From CAYLLD01 sp964425135 (lineage in GTDB: Bacteria > Pseudomonadota > Alphaproteobacteria > Rhodobacterales > Rhodobacteraceae), in contig CAYRKW010000058.1 in the NCBI GenBank assembly GCA_964425135.1, forward strand, positions 1 to 20,484: 20,484 nucleotides of DNA. Direction: 5' to 3'. The translations under genes and the position numbers were made by a program. How positions within the stretch are numbered: position 1 is the stretch's first letter; each line of letters opens with the position of its first letter. Shown here piece after piece: positions 1 through 6,829 of the stretch. Below the pieces are notes generated by a model. It was not told where the DNA came from and ran no database searches. It saw nothing but the letters and a program-made list of their open reading frames with translations.

Positions 1-60
1 GGCAACCAGCCCGCATTTCGCCGCGACAATCCCGTATTCAGAACCTTTGTGCAGAACTGA
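1..60 (+). CDS. C-terminal tail of an unidentified protein (partial)
   Basis: Frame 1 is open from the first base and ends with TGA at 58-60, giving 19 residues that finish DNPVFRTFVQN. Codons end mostly in G or C, like the genes around it, and the structured repeat that follows has the same position and orientation relative to this stop as the copy downstream of recJ. The piece is too short to assign a family. An accidental open frame of this length is quite possible, so the call is tentative. Confidence 0.4.
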   Translation, partial: GNQPAFRRDNPVFRTFVQN

Positions 61-100
61 ATACCTCAGGTTTTGGGTCGGAGGCTCTACCCCCCCCACG

Positions 101-198
101 TCTTTGGTTTGAAAATATCCCGCCCCGCGCGCAGCGGCTTGCCCTGCGACGGCAGGGCAAAAATAATATCCGCGTCCCGCATAAGCGGGACACATTTT
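101..198 (+). repeat. Family 1 structured intergenic repeat, copy A
   Basis: The element opens with TCTTTGGTT, two variable bases and AAAATATCCCGC (101-123). Hairpin 1 is a perfect 9-bp stem, TTGCCCTGC (139-147) with GCAGGGCAA (152-160), loop GACG. A 13-nt A-rich linker ending CGC follows (161-173). Hairpin 2 is GTCCCGC (174-180) with GCGGGAC (185-191), loop ATAA, and the element closes with ACATTTT (192-198). The copy at 20233-20309 has the same architecture with compensated stem changes. It starts 41 nt after a stop codon. It could be a dispersed repeat, a 3'-end RNA structure or a weak terminator; the sequence alone does not decide. Confidence 0.7.
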
Positions 199-292
199 CC
201 AAGCCCAGATTTACGCGTCAGGGGCACAATTATCCGATTTTCCCTGCGCCCCAGTTGTGCAATCCTGCGCCCTGTCAACAGGAGCCACCGTC

Positions 293-976
293 ATGCCAAT
301 AAAAGCCGCCGTCTTTGATGCCTATGGCACACTCTTTGACGTTGCCGCCGCCGCGCGCAATGCAGCGTCGGAGCCGGGGCGCGACGCATTGAAGGACAAA
401 TGGGCGGAGGTTGCCAATATCTGGCGTCTCAAACAGCTTCAATACACATGGTTGCGCGCAGCATCGGGCACGCACACGGACTTCTGGACCGTCACCCAAG
501 ACGGCCTTGATTTCGCACTCGAAGCAACCGGCCTGACCGACCCCGACCTGCGCGAACGCCTGCTCGCGCTCTACTGGGAGCTTGAGGCCTATCCCGAAGT
601 CCCCCAGATGCTGGCCGAGCTGAAAGCCGAAAACTATCAAACCGCAATCCTCTCCAACGGCGGGCCAGATATGCTGGATGGCGCTGTCAAATCCGCAGGC
701 GTTGCAGACCTGCTTGACGATGTGATTTCCGTTGAAGACGTCGGCGTCTTCAAACCCGCCACATCTGTTTACGAGCTTGTCACCAAACGCTTCGACTGCG
801 CCCCGCAAGACGTGCTCTTCGTCTCCTCCAACGGCTGGGACGCTGCCTATGGCGCGCATTTCGGCTTTCATACCGTCTGGGTCAACCGCGCGGGCGAGCC
901 GATGGATCGCCTCCCCGCCAAACCGACCACCATTCTGCCAAACCTCACCAATATTCCAAAGATCGCCGCGCAATGA
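293..976 (+). CDS. Haloacid dehalogenase type II (HAD hydrolase)
   Basis: This 227-residue protein matches the (S)-2-haloacid dehalogenase type of HAD hydrolase, which replaces halogen by hydroxyl on short 2-haloacids through an aspartyl-ester intermediate in the cytosol. Motif I is FDAYGTLFD with nucleophile D9 and T13. Motif II is SN at 121-122, K154 lies in FKP, Y160 follows, and SSNGWD at 178-183 supplies the last active-site set (S178, N180, D183). These correspond to the L-DEX catalytic residues, with R45 in the helical cap as the likely substrate arginine. I chose ATG 293 because AGGAG (280-284) sits 8 nt upstream and motif I then begins at the usual distance; an upstream in-frame start at 257 would add 12 residues before the motif. 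It is the first of four overlapping genes. The real substrate may not be halogenated. Confidence 0.9.
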   Translation: MPIKAAVFDAYGTLFDVAAAARNAASEPGRDALKDKWAEVANIWRLKQLQYTWLRAASGTHTDFWTVTQDGLDFALEATGLTDPDLRERLLALYWELEAYPEVPQMLAELKAENYQTAILSNGGPDMLDGAVKSAGVADLLDDVISVEDVGVFKPATSVYELVTKRFDCAPQDVLFVSSNGWDAAYGAHFGFHTVWVNRAGEPMDRLPAKPTTILPNLTNIPKIAAQ

Positions 977-1812
977 AAATGAAACACTTCACCGCCTCCG
1001 ATGGCCTCAAACTCGCCTATACCGACAGCGGCAAGGGCACCCCGCTCCTGTGCTTGTCGGGCCTGACGCGCAACAGCCGCGATTTCGACGATATGCGCCC
1101 GCATATCCCGGGCGGCTTTCGCCTTATCACCATGGACTATCGCGGACGCGGTAGCTCCGATCATGACCCCAACCACAGCAATTACACCATCCCCATCGAA
1201 GCCCGCGACGCCATTGAGCTTCTCGACCATCTCAAGATCGACAAAGCCGCCATCATCGGCACATCGCGCGGCGGCCTCATCGCCATGCTGCTCGCCTCAA
1301 CCGCCAAAGAGCGTTTGTCCGGCGTCCTGCTGAACGATATAGGCCCGGAGTTGGAGCAAAAAGGGCTCGACGTTATCATGGGTTTTCTGGGGCTGGAGCC
1401 GGTCTACAAAACCTATGACGAGGCCGCGCAAACCTATTTCGACCATATGCCCCCCATGGTCACCGGCATCTCGCTGGAGCGCTGGCGAAACCTCGCAACC
1501 CGCTGGTTCAACAAAACCCCTCAAGGGTTGCGCATCAACTACGACCCCAAACTGCGCGATGCGGTGGAAGAGGGCCGAAACGATCCCGCCCCGGACGCAT
1601 GGCCGCTCTTTGATGCCCTCGAAGGCCTGCCGCTGGCGCTCCTACGCGGTGCAAATTCCAATCTGCTGTCCTCCCAGACAGCGGCCAAAATGCGCGCCAA
1701 ACGCCCCGATATGTTCTTTGCAGACGTCGATGGGCGCGGCCATGTGCCGTTTCTCGACGAGCCACAATCCCTCAAAGTCATCCATGCCTTTTTGGAAGAA
1801 TTGCCCAAATGA
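973..1812 (+). CDS. Alpha/beta-hydrolase fold protein
   Basis: This 279-residue protein has the alpha/beta-hydrolase order: a strand leading to the oxyanion region at LCLSGLTRNS (26-35), the MDYRGRG turn (54-60), the nucleophile elbow GTSRG with S98, and GRGH with catalytic H257. The usual catalytic acid after strand 6 (D in an RGxxSD-like context) appears as asparagine, N230 in RGANSN, so the triad looks incomplete unless another acid substitutes. There is no signal peptide, so it is cytosolic. The start ATG overlaps the preceding stop (ATGA), and a second ATG lies two codons in. The next gene overlaps its stop in the same way. The substrate is unknown; esterase, lactonase or C-C hydrolase activity is possible for the fold. 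Confidence 0.88.
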   Translation: MKMKHFTASDGLKLAYTDSGKGTPLLCLSGLTRNSRDFDDMRPHIPGGFRLITMDYRGRGSSDHDPNHSNYTIPIEARDAIELLDHLKIDKAAIIGTSRGGLIAMLLASTAKERLSGVLLNDIGPELEQKGLDVIMGFLGLEPVYKTYDEAAQTYFDHMPPMVTGISLERWRNLATRWFNKTPQGLRINYDPKLRDAVEEGRNDPAPDAWPLFDALEGLPLALLRGANSNLLSSQTAAKMRAKRPDMFFADVDGRGHVPFLDEPQSLKVIHAFLEELPK

Positions 1813-2792
1813 CCGACATCGCCATGATCGAAGCCGCCGCAGAACGGCTGCGCGGCCATGCCCGCAAAACACCGCTTCTCTCCTCACCCTTCCTGGATGA
1901 GCTGGCCGGGCGGCGCGTGCTGGTCAAAGCCGAATGCCTGCAACACACCGGCAGCTTCAAATTCCGCGGCGCATGGTCGGCAATCTCCGCACTTAATGAG
2001 ACCACCCGCGCGCGCGGTGTGATCGCTTTTTCTTCCGGCAATCACGCCCAAGGCGTCGCATATGCCGCCAGACAACATGGCACAAACGCCACCATTATCA
2101 TGCCCGCCGACGCTCCGAAGATGAAAATCGACAACACCCGAAACTATGGCGCAACGGTCGTGCTCTATGATCGAGAGAGTGAAGATCGCGAAAAGATCGG
2201 CACAAAACTGGCCTCCGAGGGCGGCCTGACCCTGATCCCGCCCTTTGATCACAGGGACGTAATCGCAGGCCAGGGCACATGCGGCCTTGAAATCGCACAG
2301 CAAGCCGCAGAGTTGGGCGTTGAGACAGCCGACGTTCTCGTCTGCTGCGGCGGCGGCGGCCTCACCTCTGGCATCGCCCTCGCTCTTGCCGCCCACGCAC
2401 CCGGCCTGACCACCCGCCCCTGCGAGCCAGAAGGTTTCGACGATGTCGCCCGCTCGCTCGCCTCAGGCGGGATCGAGCGCAACAACCGCACGAGCGGCTC
2501 GATCTGTGACGCCATCATCACCCCGGCGCCAGGCAAAATCACCTTCCCGATCCTCAAAGAAAACTGCGGCGCCGGCCTCGTGGTTTCGGACGATGAATGC
2601 CTCCACGCCATCGCCGCCGCCTTCGCGCGCCTTAAAATCACAGCCGAGCCAGGCGGCGCGGCTGCCCTCGCCGCGGCGCTCTTTCGCAAAGACCAGATCA
2701 ACGGCGACACCGTCATTGCAGTGCTCACCGGCGGCAATATTGACCCGGCAATGCACACCCGCGCTCTTTCCCGTTTCGGAGACCAGATATGA
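1809..2792 (+). CDS. Threonine/serine dehydratase-like PLP enzyme (fold type II)
   Basis: This 327-residue protein belongs to the PLP-dependent threonine dehydratase / serine racemase family. The Schiff-base lysine is K51 in TGSFKFRGA, the cofactor-ring asparagine is N78 in SSGNHAQG, and the phosphate-binding loop CGGGGL lies at 180-185. TGGN near the C-terminus contacts the pyridine ring. The length matches catabolic dehydratases or serine racemases, and there is no C-terminal ACT regulatory domain as in biosynthetic IlvA. The likely reaction is deamination of L-threonine, L-serine or a 3-hydroxy amino acid to a 2-oxo acid and ammonia. It overlaps both neighbours by ATGA, so it should be translated in step with them. 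Substrate cannot be settled from sequence; 3-hydroxyaspartate is an alternative, but no other gene of that cycle is present here. Confidence 0.9.
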   Translation: MTDIAMIEAAAERLRGHARKTPLLSSPFLDELAGRRVLVKAECLQHTGSFKFRGAWSAISALNETTRARGVIAFSSGNHAQGVAYAARQHGTNATIIMPADAPKMKIDNTRNYGATVVLYDRESEDREKIGTKLASEGGLTLIPPFDHRDVIAGQGTCGLEIAQQAAELGVETADVLVCCGGGGLTSGIALALAAHAPGLTTRPCEPEGFDDVARSLASGGIERNNRTSGSICDAIITPAPGKITFPILKENCGAGLVVSDDECLHAIAAAFARLKITAEPGGAAALAAALFRKDQINGDTVIAVLTGGNIDPAMHTRALSRFGDQI

Positions 2793-3994
2793 CCGATTTC
2801 ACCATCTCGACCTTCAACGTCAAAAACCTCATAGGCGCGGAAAAAGAATACTACCGCTTCGAGAAATACACAGTTGAGGAACACGCATGGAAACAGGACT
2901 GGCTCGCCGATCACCTCCTGTCGCTCGACGCCGATGTGGTCTGCTTTCAGGAAGTGTTCGAACGCGATGCACTTGTTGATGTGATCCGCGAGACAAACAA
3001 ACGCGCCGAAGCACTCAACAGCGATGTGATCCCTGACCCCAAAAAGCGATACGCACGAAAAGCGATCTTCCGCAAACTTGGCGTCACCCCCTACCCGCTC
3101 GCGGATGTGCGCTGGGTCGCCAATGTGAACGACGGCGCGCCGGGCCAGCGCCGCCCGGGCCTCGCCATCGCCTCCCGTTTGGGATTTGTTGGAGAGGTTG
3201 AAGCGATACAGGACCTCGACACACCTCTCGAAATTGCCTTTCCAGAGCTTGGCAGCAGTGAGCTTGCAGGCGTTTTCACCCTCAAACGCCTATCCCGCCC
3301 GATCCTCAAAGCCCGCATCCCCATCGGCGATCAGGTGGTGACGGTATTCAATATCCATTTCAAATCCAAACTCGGCGAATACATCCGCCCGGAAGGCGCA
3401 GACGTCGCGCCCGAAGCAGATCTGACCAATTACGACGCCTATGGCCGCGCGCTGGGCGAGCTGCGCGCCGCAACCCGCCGCATGGGCGAGGCCATGGTCC
3501 TGCGCGGGCTCATTCTGGACGAGCTCAAAGCAGGCAATCCGGTTATGGCGATGGGCGATTTCAACGACAGCGAACATGCGGTCTCTTCGGCCATAGTCGC
3601 TGGCGAAAACCCGTTCAAAAACTACGCCTGGATGCGCCGCCACGACGCCCAAACCCCGCGCGAGCGCTACTCAAACGAAGAAAGCGAGCAAATCACCCGC
3701 GAGATCGAAGCGGCCAAAATGACCAGCGCGGAAAAACTCTTCATCCGCAAAAGCCTGCGCGATATGATCTTCACCTCAGCCTTCGGTGGCATCTTTGAAA
3801 GCATCGACCAAATCCTGCTCTCGCGCCACTTCCACCCCGACAACCCCGACCGGATCGGCACACTCGACTACCTCTCGGCCTTCAACGATCACCTCACCGA
3901 CGGCTCACACCCCGAAGCGCCCTACAACAAACTCGCCTCCGACCACGGCCAACTTGTCGCCCACATCAAAATGCGCGGCGGCGAAAAACGCTAA
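2789..3994 (+). CDS. Endonuclease/exonuclease/phosphatase family protein
   Basis: This 401-residue protein carries the metal-dependent phosphoesterase signature of the exonuclease III / DNase I / inositol phosphatase superfamily: N10 in TFNVKN, E55 in CFQEVF, H190 in FNIHFKSK, D257 and N259 in MGDFND, and D385-H386 in SDHGQ near the end. It is longer than the minimal fold, with extra segments around 198-235 and 270-340. There is no signal peptide, so it should be cytosolic. It is the last of four genes joined by ATGA overlaps, with GGAGA about 6 nt before the start inside the previous gene. It may act on nucleic acid or on a phosphorylated small molecule. The active site is intact, but the substrate is unknown. 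Confidence 0.88.
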   Translation: MTDFTISTFNVKNLIGAEKEYYRFEKYTVEEHAWKQDWLADHLLSLDADVVCFQEVFERDALVDVIRETNKRAEALNSDVIPDPKKRYARKAIFRKLGVTPYPLADVRWVANVNDGAPGQRRPGLAIASRLGFVGEVEAIQDLDTPLEIAFPELGSSELAGVFTLKRLSRPILKARIPIGDQVVTVFNIHFKSKLGEYIRPEGADVAPEADLTNYDAYGRALGELRAATRRMGEAMVLRGLILDELKAGNPVMAMGDFNDSEHAVSSAIVAGENPFKNYAWMRRHDAQTPRERYSNEESEQITREIEAAKMTSAEKLFIRKSLRDMIFTSAFGGIFESIDQILLSRHFHPDNPDRIGTLDYLSAFNDHLTDGSHPEAPYNKLASDHGQLVAHIKMRGGEKR

Positions 3995-4035
3995 CACAAA
4001 ACGGTTTCGAGATCTAATTTGCACTCTAAAACAAT

Positions 4036-4050
4036 GCGCTAAAGCAGCGC
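4036..4050 (-). terminator. Possible weak intrinsic terminator for the SH3-domain gene
   Basis: GCGCT (4036-4040) pairs with AGCGC (4046-4050) around a 5-nt loop. Read on the minus strand the stem is followed by ATTGTTTT, a weak U-tract. This would suit termination of the minus-strand SH3 gene in a convergent region. The stem is short, so the call is uncertain. Confidence 0.3.
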
Positions 4051-4098
4051 GATCAATTCAACAGAACCAAACGCTGGACGAACAAAACCACTTTCGCA

Positions 4099-4131
4099 TT
4101 TGCCAAAATACTCCCCCGCGCGGGAGCGCAA
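4099..4131 (+). repeat. Possible family 1 repeat fragment (copy C), cut by assembly gap 1
   Basis: TTTGCC, then AAAATACTCCCCCGC, resembles the head of copies A and B (TTTG...AAAATATCCCGC). It leads into CTCCC (4111-4115) that can pair with GGGAG (4122-4126). The sequence breaks into N at 4132. Like the other copies it follows a plus-strand stop, here by about 100 nt. The match is looser than A to B, so membership is tentative. Confidence 0.4.
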
Positions 4132-4231
4132 NNNNNNNNNNNNNNNNNNNNNNNNNNNNNNNNNNNNNNNNNNNNNNNNNNNNNNNNNNNNNNNNNNNNN
4201 NNNNNNNNNNNNNNNNNNNNNNNNNNNNNNN
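4132..4231. other. Assembly gap (100 N)
   Basis: Exactly 100 N is a conventional placeholder for a gap of unknown length. It removes the 3' end of the SH3-domain gene and the remainder of a repeat-like sequence. Any reading frame carried across it is meaningless. Confidence 0.98.
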
Positions 4232-4743
4232 TCAAACGTCTCGCTATCGGTGACACCCCAAATACCCGACTTCTCGGTCCAGCCACTGTGCGCGCCTGCC
4301 TCAACCCGGCACCACTTCGGCTCACAGGACAAAAGCCGGGCAATCACACCCGCCTCAACCCTGGCCATCGCCTTGCCCGCGTTCGACGGCTTATAGCGAA
4401 TTTCATGCATATCGTGGGTAAACACAACAAAGCGCGAATTCGACAAGAGCGCATAATGGATCCAGCCACCAAACCCCTCGCGATCCTCAACCCGCCGCCA
4501 ATGCCCATATTCCTGCACCACCCGCACAGGCGTGTTGAGATGCACATAGACCCAATCAATGCTATGTTTGGTGCTGGGCCCCTTGCGCGCCCGCGCCTTC
4601 TTTTTCACAGACACATAACGCGGCATTTGCAGACCCGTCACTGGCCCCAGCCCTTGCCCCAATCCCTGCCCGGACGCAGGCGCCACAACGCCCGATGTGA
4701 TCGCGCTGGCCGCGATGAGAAGAACTGCCAAACCCCTGGTCAA
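4232..4743 (-). CDS. Secreted SH3-domain protein (3' end lost in gap)
   Basis: 170 residues are visible. A signal peptide (MTRG, a hydrophobic stretch to about residue 20, likely cleavage near ASG-QG at 25-26) indicates export to the periplasm. Two bacterial SH3-like repeats follow, about residues 41-105 (YVSVKKKARARKGPS, WRRVEDREGFGGWIH) and 108-165 (EIRYKPSNAGKAMARVEAG, WCRVEAGAHSGWTEKSGIWG). Such domains commonly bind peptidoglycan or wall-associated partners; the role here is not known. The start is TTG at 4743, with AGGACAGG about 8-12 nt upstream and an in-frame stop further up. At the gap edge the next codon begins GA (Asp or Glu). Proteins of this type usually stop within a few residues of the GIWGV motif, so little coding sequence should be missing. 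Confidence 0.8.
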
Positions 4744-4851
4744 AAGATACCGCCTGTCCTGTTGTCATCGCTCTGGTGAAAAACATGTTTTCCCGCGATG
4801 CATTTTTCCCCATAGTACAAAAAACGCGGCGAGTTAAAAACAGGAAATTTC

Positions 4852-5838
4852 ATGCCCGGATCGCACCTCAAAGTCATCGTGACCCGCAAATTGCCGGAAC
4901 CGGTGGAAACGCGGTTAAGCGAGCTGTTTGATGTGGAGCTGAACGAGAGCGACACGCCCATGGACAAAGCCACCCTCGCCGATGCGATGGCGCGCGCCGA
5001 TGTGCTCTTGCCGACCATCTCCGACCGGATCGACGCCGGGCTTTTGGCAGGTGCTGGCGCGCGGCTTAAACTCATCGCCAGCTACGGCTCTGGCTTTGAC
5101 CATATCGACATACAATCCGCCCTTGCCCGCGGGATCATGGTCTCGAACACCCCCGGCGTTCTGGCCGATGACACTGCCGATATGACCATGGCCATGATCC
5201 TCGCTGTGCCAAGGCGTCTGCGCGAAGGCGCAAACCAGATGCAAAGCGGCGACTGGAAAGGCTGGTCCCCCACGGCCATGTTGGGTCGCCGCGTCGGTGG
5301 CATGCGGCTCGGTATCCTTGGGATGGGTCGCATCGGACAAGCGGTCGCGCGCCGCGCGGCAGCTTTTGGCATGCAAATCCATTACCACAATCGCCGCCGC
5401 CTGCGCAGCGAGATCGAAGACGCGCTCAATGCGACGTATTGGGAAAGCCTCGACCAGATGCTCAGCCGTATGGATGTGGTCTCGGTCAATTGCCCGCACA
5501 CACCCGCGACATTCCATCTGCTCAGCGCACGGCGGCTCAAACTGATGAAACCCACCGCCTTTCTCGTCAACACATCACGCGGCGAGATTGTCGATGAAAA
5601 CGCCCTGACCCGCATGCTGCGCGCAGGTGAGCTGGCCGGCGCCGGGCTCGATGTCTTCGAAGAATTGCAGGGCGTCAATCCACGGCTCAAAGACCTCGAC
5701 AACGTATTCATGCTCCCGCACATGGGCTCTGCGACCATCGAAGGACGGATCGAGATGGGCGAGAAAGTGATTATCAACATCAAAACCTTCGCCGACGGCC
5801 ACCGCCCCCCCGATCAGGTCGTGCCAGCGATGCTGTAA
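4852..5838 (+). CDS. D-2-hydroxyacid dehydrogenase (glyoxylate/hydroxypyruvate reductase or D-glycerate dehydrogenase type)
   Basis: This 328-residue cytosolic NAD(P)H oxidoreductase has the two-lobed D-2-hydroxyacid dehydrogenase layout. The substrate loop is SYGSGFDHID (77-86). The dinucleotide fold begins at GMGRIG (157-162), with a basic NRRRLR after beta-2 (180-185) that hints at NADPH preference. The catalytic arginine is R243 in NTSRGEIVDE and the catalytic histidine is H290 in LPHMGSAT. The usual catalytic glutamate of DVFxxEP is not in place: the segment reads DVFEELQGVNP, with L272 at that position. Expected substrates are glyoxylate, hydroxypyruvate or a related 2-oxo acid. AGGA (4842-4845) lies 6 nt before ATG 4852. 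It is divergent from the SH3 gene with a 108-nt intergenic region in which I see no clear promoter. Confidence 0.9.
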   Translation: MPGSHLKVIVTRKLPEPVETRLSELFDVELNESDTPMDKATLADAMARADVLLPTISDRIDAGLLAGAGARLKLIASYGSGFDHIDIQSALARGIMVSNTPGVLADDTADMTMAMILAVPRRLREGANQMQSGDWKGWSPTAMLGRRVGGMRLGILGMGRIGQAVARRAAAFGMQIHYHNRRRLRSEIEDALNATYWESLDQMLSRMDVVSVNCPHTPATFHLLSARRLKLMKPTAFLVNTSRGEIVDENALTRMLRAGELAGAGLDVFEELQGVNPRLKDLDNVFMLPHMGSATIEGRIEMGEKVIINIKTFADGHRPPDQVVPAML

Positions 5839-5887
5839 CGACGACGCTCAAACTCCACGCCATTCACCCCAACACCAACCACGCGTC

Positions 5888-5907
5888 ATCCCCGCGAAAG
5901 CGGGGAT
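5888..5907. repeat. REP-like palindrome
   Basis: ATCCCCGC (5888-5895) pairs perfectly with GCGGGGAT (5900-5907) around a GAAA tetraloop. From memory, sequences of this form (GTCATYCCCGCGAAAGCGG) recur between genes in many proteobacteria; I could not check copy number here. No T-run follows, so it is not a standard terminator, though it could protect the 3' end of the dehydrogenase mRNA. It lies 50 nt after that gene and 15 nt before an assembly gap. Confidence 0.6.
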
Positions 5908-5922
5908 CTCTCGAGAAAGCCA

Positions 5923-6022
5923 NNNNNNNNNNNNNNNNNNNNNNNNNNNNNNNNNNNNNNNNNNNNNNNNNNNNNNNNNNNNNNNNNNNNNNNNNNNNNN
6001 NNNNNNNNNNNNNNNNNNNNNN
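5923..6022. other. Assembly gap (100 N)
   Basis: A second conventional 100-N placeholder. It lies between the REP-like palindrome and family 2 repeat copy 1 and removes the outer end of that copy. True length is unknown. Confidence 0.98.
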
Positions 6023-6116
6023 CCATCGGCCCCACGTCAGCAAGAATTATCAAGGCATTCGAGCGGTAGGGCCGCCCTAACGGCGGGCCGCTGTGCGGCT
6101 AACCGCCCTCGGTCGA
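6023..6116 (-). repeat. Family 2 structured repeat, copy 1 (cut by gap 2)
   Basis: Read on the minus strand this matches 14596-14720 in the opposite orientation. A shared 5' hairpin has outer stem GGCGG/CCGCC (6103-6107 with 6082-6086), inner stem GCCGC-ACA-GCGGC (6087-6099) and a one-sided TTA bulge (6100-6102). A 9-bp stem follows, CGGCCCTAC (6066-6074) with GTGGGGCCG (6027-6035), enclosing a 30-nt loop that holds the conserved GAATGCC (6054-6060). The element begins 12 nt after the phoB stop and runs into the gap just where its GGCATTC partner is expected. Confidence 0.75.
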
Positions 6117-6128
6117 ACAGATCCCCCC

Positions 6129-6824
6129 TCACCCCCCATACGTCTCATCCAGCGCATACCCTACCGCCCGTACCGTGCGGATCGGGTCAAGGTCGCCGCG
6201 GCGGTTCAGCGCGCGGCGCAAACGGCCAACCATCACATCGACCGTGCGCATCTCCACATCCGCATCCCGCCCCCACACGCGATCGAGCAAATCGCCGCGC
6301 TCGAAGATACGGCCCGGGCGCTTGATCAGCACCTCCAGCAACTTGAATTCCGTCGGTCCCAGCCGCACGTTGCGCGCCCCGCGCCGCACCCGCTGGGTTT
6401 GCGGATCAAGGCTGATGTCGTGAAAAACATAAGCGCTTTCAACCTGTTGCGGGTTTGCGCGGCGCAACAGCGCAGCAGAGCGCGCCAGCAATTCGGACAT
6501 CGAGCACGGTTTGGTGACATAGTCATCCGCCCCCCGCTCGAACCCCTTGATCCGATCCGCCTCCTGCCCCCGCGCGGTCAACATGATGATCGGCAAATTA
6601 CGGGTTTTTTCGCGCGCCCTCAACTGACGGCAAATCTCGATCCCCGTCACATTCGGCAACATCCAGTCCAGAAGCACCAGATCCGGGTCTTCGTCCTCAA
6701 CCGCAAACAGCGCCTCATCCCCGTCAAAGGTCTGCGCCACCTCATAACCTTCGCGCGTGAAATTATAGGCCAGAAGCTCGCTTAAATCGGCCTCGTCCTC
6801 AACGATCAGAACCTTGTGGCCCAT
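6129..6824 (-). CDS. phoB: Phosphate regulon response regulator PhoB
   Basis: This 231-residue OmpR/PhoB-class regulator has a receiver domain (1-120) with acidic pocket E9-D10, phosphoacceptor D53 in LLDWMLP, T83 in MLTARG and K105 in TKPCS. A winged-helix DNA-binding domain (about 130-228) includes GPTEFKLLEVLIKRPGRIF, the RTVDVMVGRLRR recognition region and the C-terminal RAVGYAL wing. When phosphorylated by PhoR it binds Pho boxes; one is present upstream of pstS in this window, implying autoregulation of its own operon. It is the last gene of the unit, 5 nt after phoU, with AGAGG near its start. A structured repeat follows its stop directly. Confidence 0.97.
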   Translation of the reverse strand: MGHKVLIVEDEADLSELLAYNFTREGYEVAQTFDGDEALFAVEDEDPDLVLLDWMLPNVTGIEICRQLRAREKTRNLPIIMLTARGQEADRIKGFERGADDYVTKPCSMSELLARSAALLRRANPQQVESAYVFHDISLDPQTQRVRRGARNVRLGPTEFKLLEVLIKRPGRIFERGDLLDRVWGRDADVEMRTVDVMVGRLRRALNRRGDLDPIRTVRAVGYALDETYGG

Positions 6825-6829
6825 CGCCT

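Noticed and set aside
4039..4131. Extension of the SH3-domain protein across the N run to a stop at 4039
   Set aside because: The gap length is only a placeholder, so the frame cannot be carried across. The sequence on the far side is repeat-like and the protein already appears complete near the gap edge.
4754..4768. Pho-box-like CTGTCCTGTTGTCAT upstream of the SH3 gene
   Set aside because: The two half-sites are 8 nt apart rather than the 11-nt period PhoB requires.
5888..5907. Intrinsic terminator for the D-2-hydroxyacid dehydrogenase
   Set aside because: The stem is strong but no T-run follows on either strand; it fits a REP-like palindrome better.
6093..6785. 230-residue plus-strand frame opposite phoB
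   Set aside because: PhoB on the other strand is complete with all catalytic residues; this frame is low-complexity His/Arg/Pro and begins inside the family 2 repeat.
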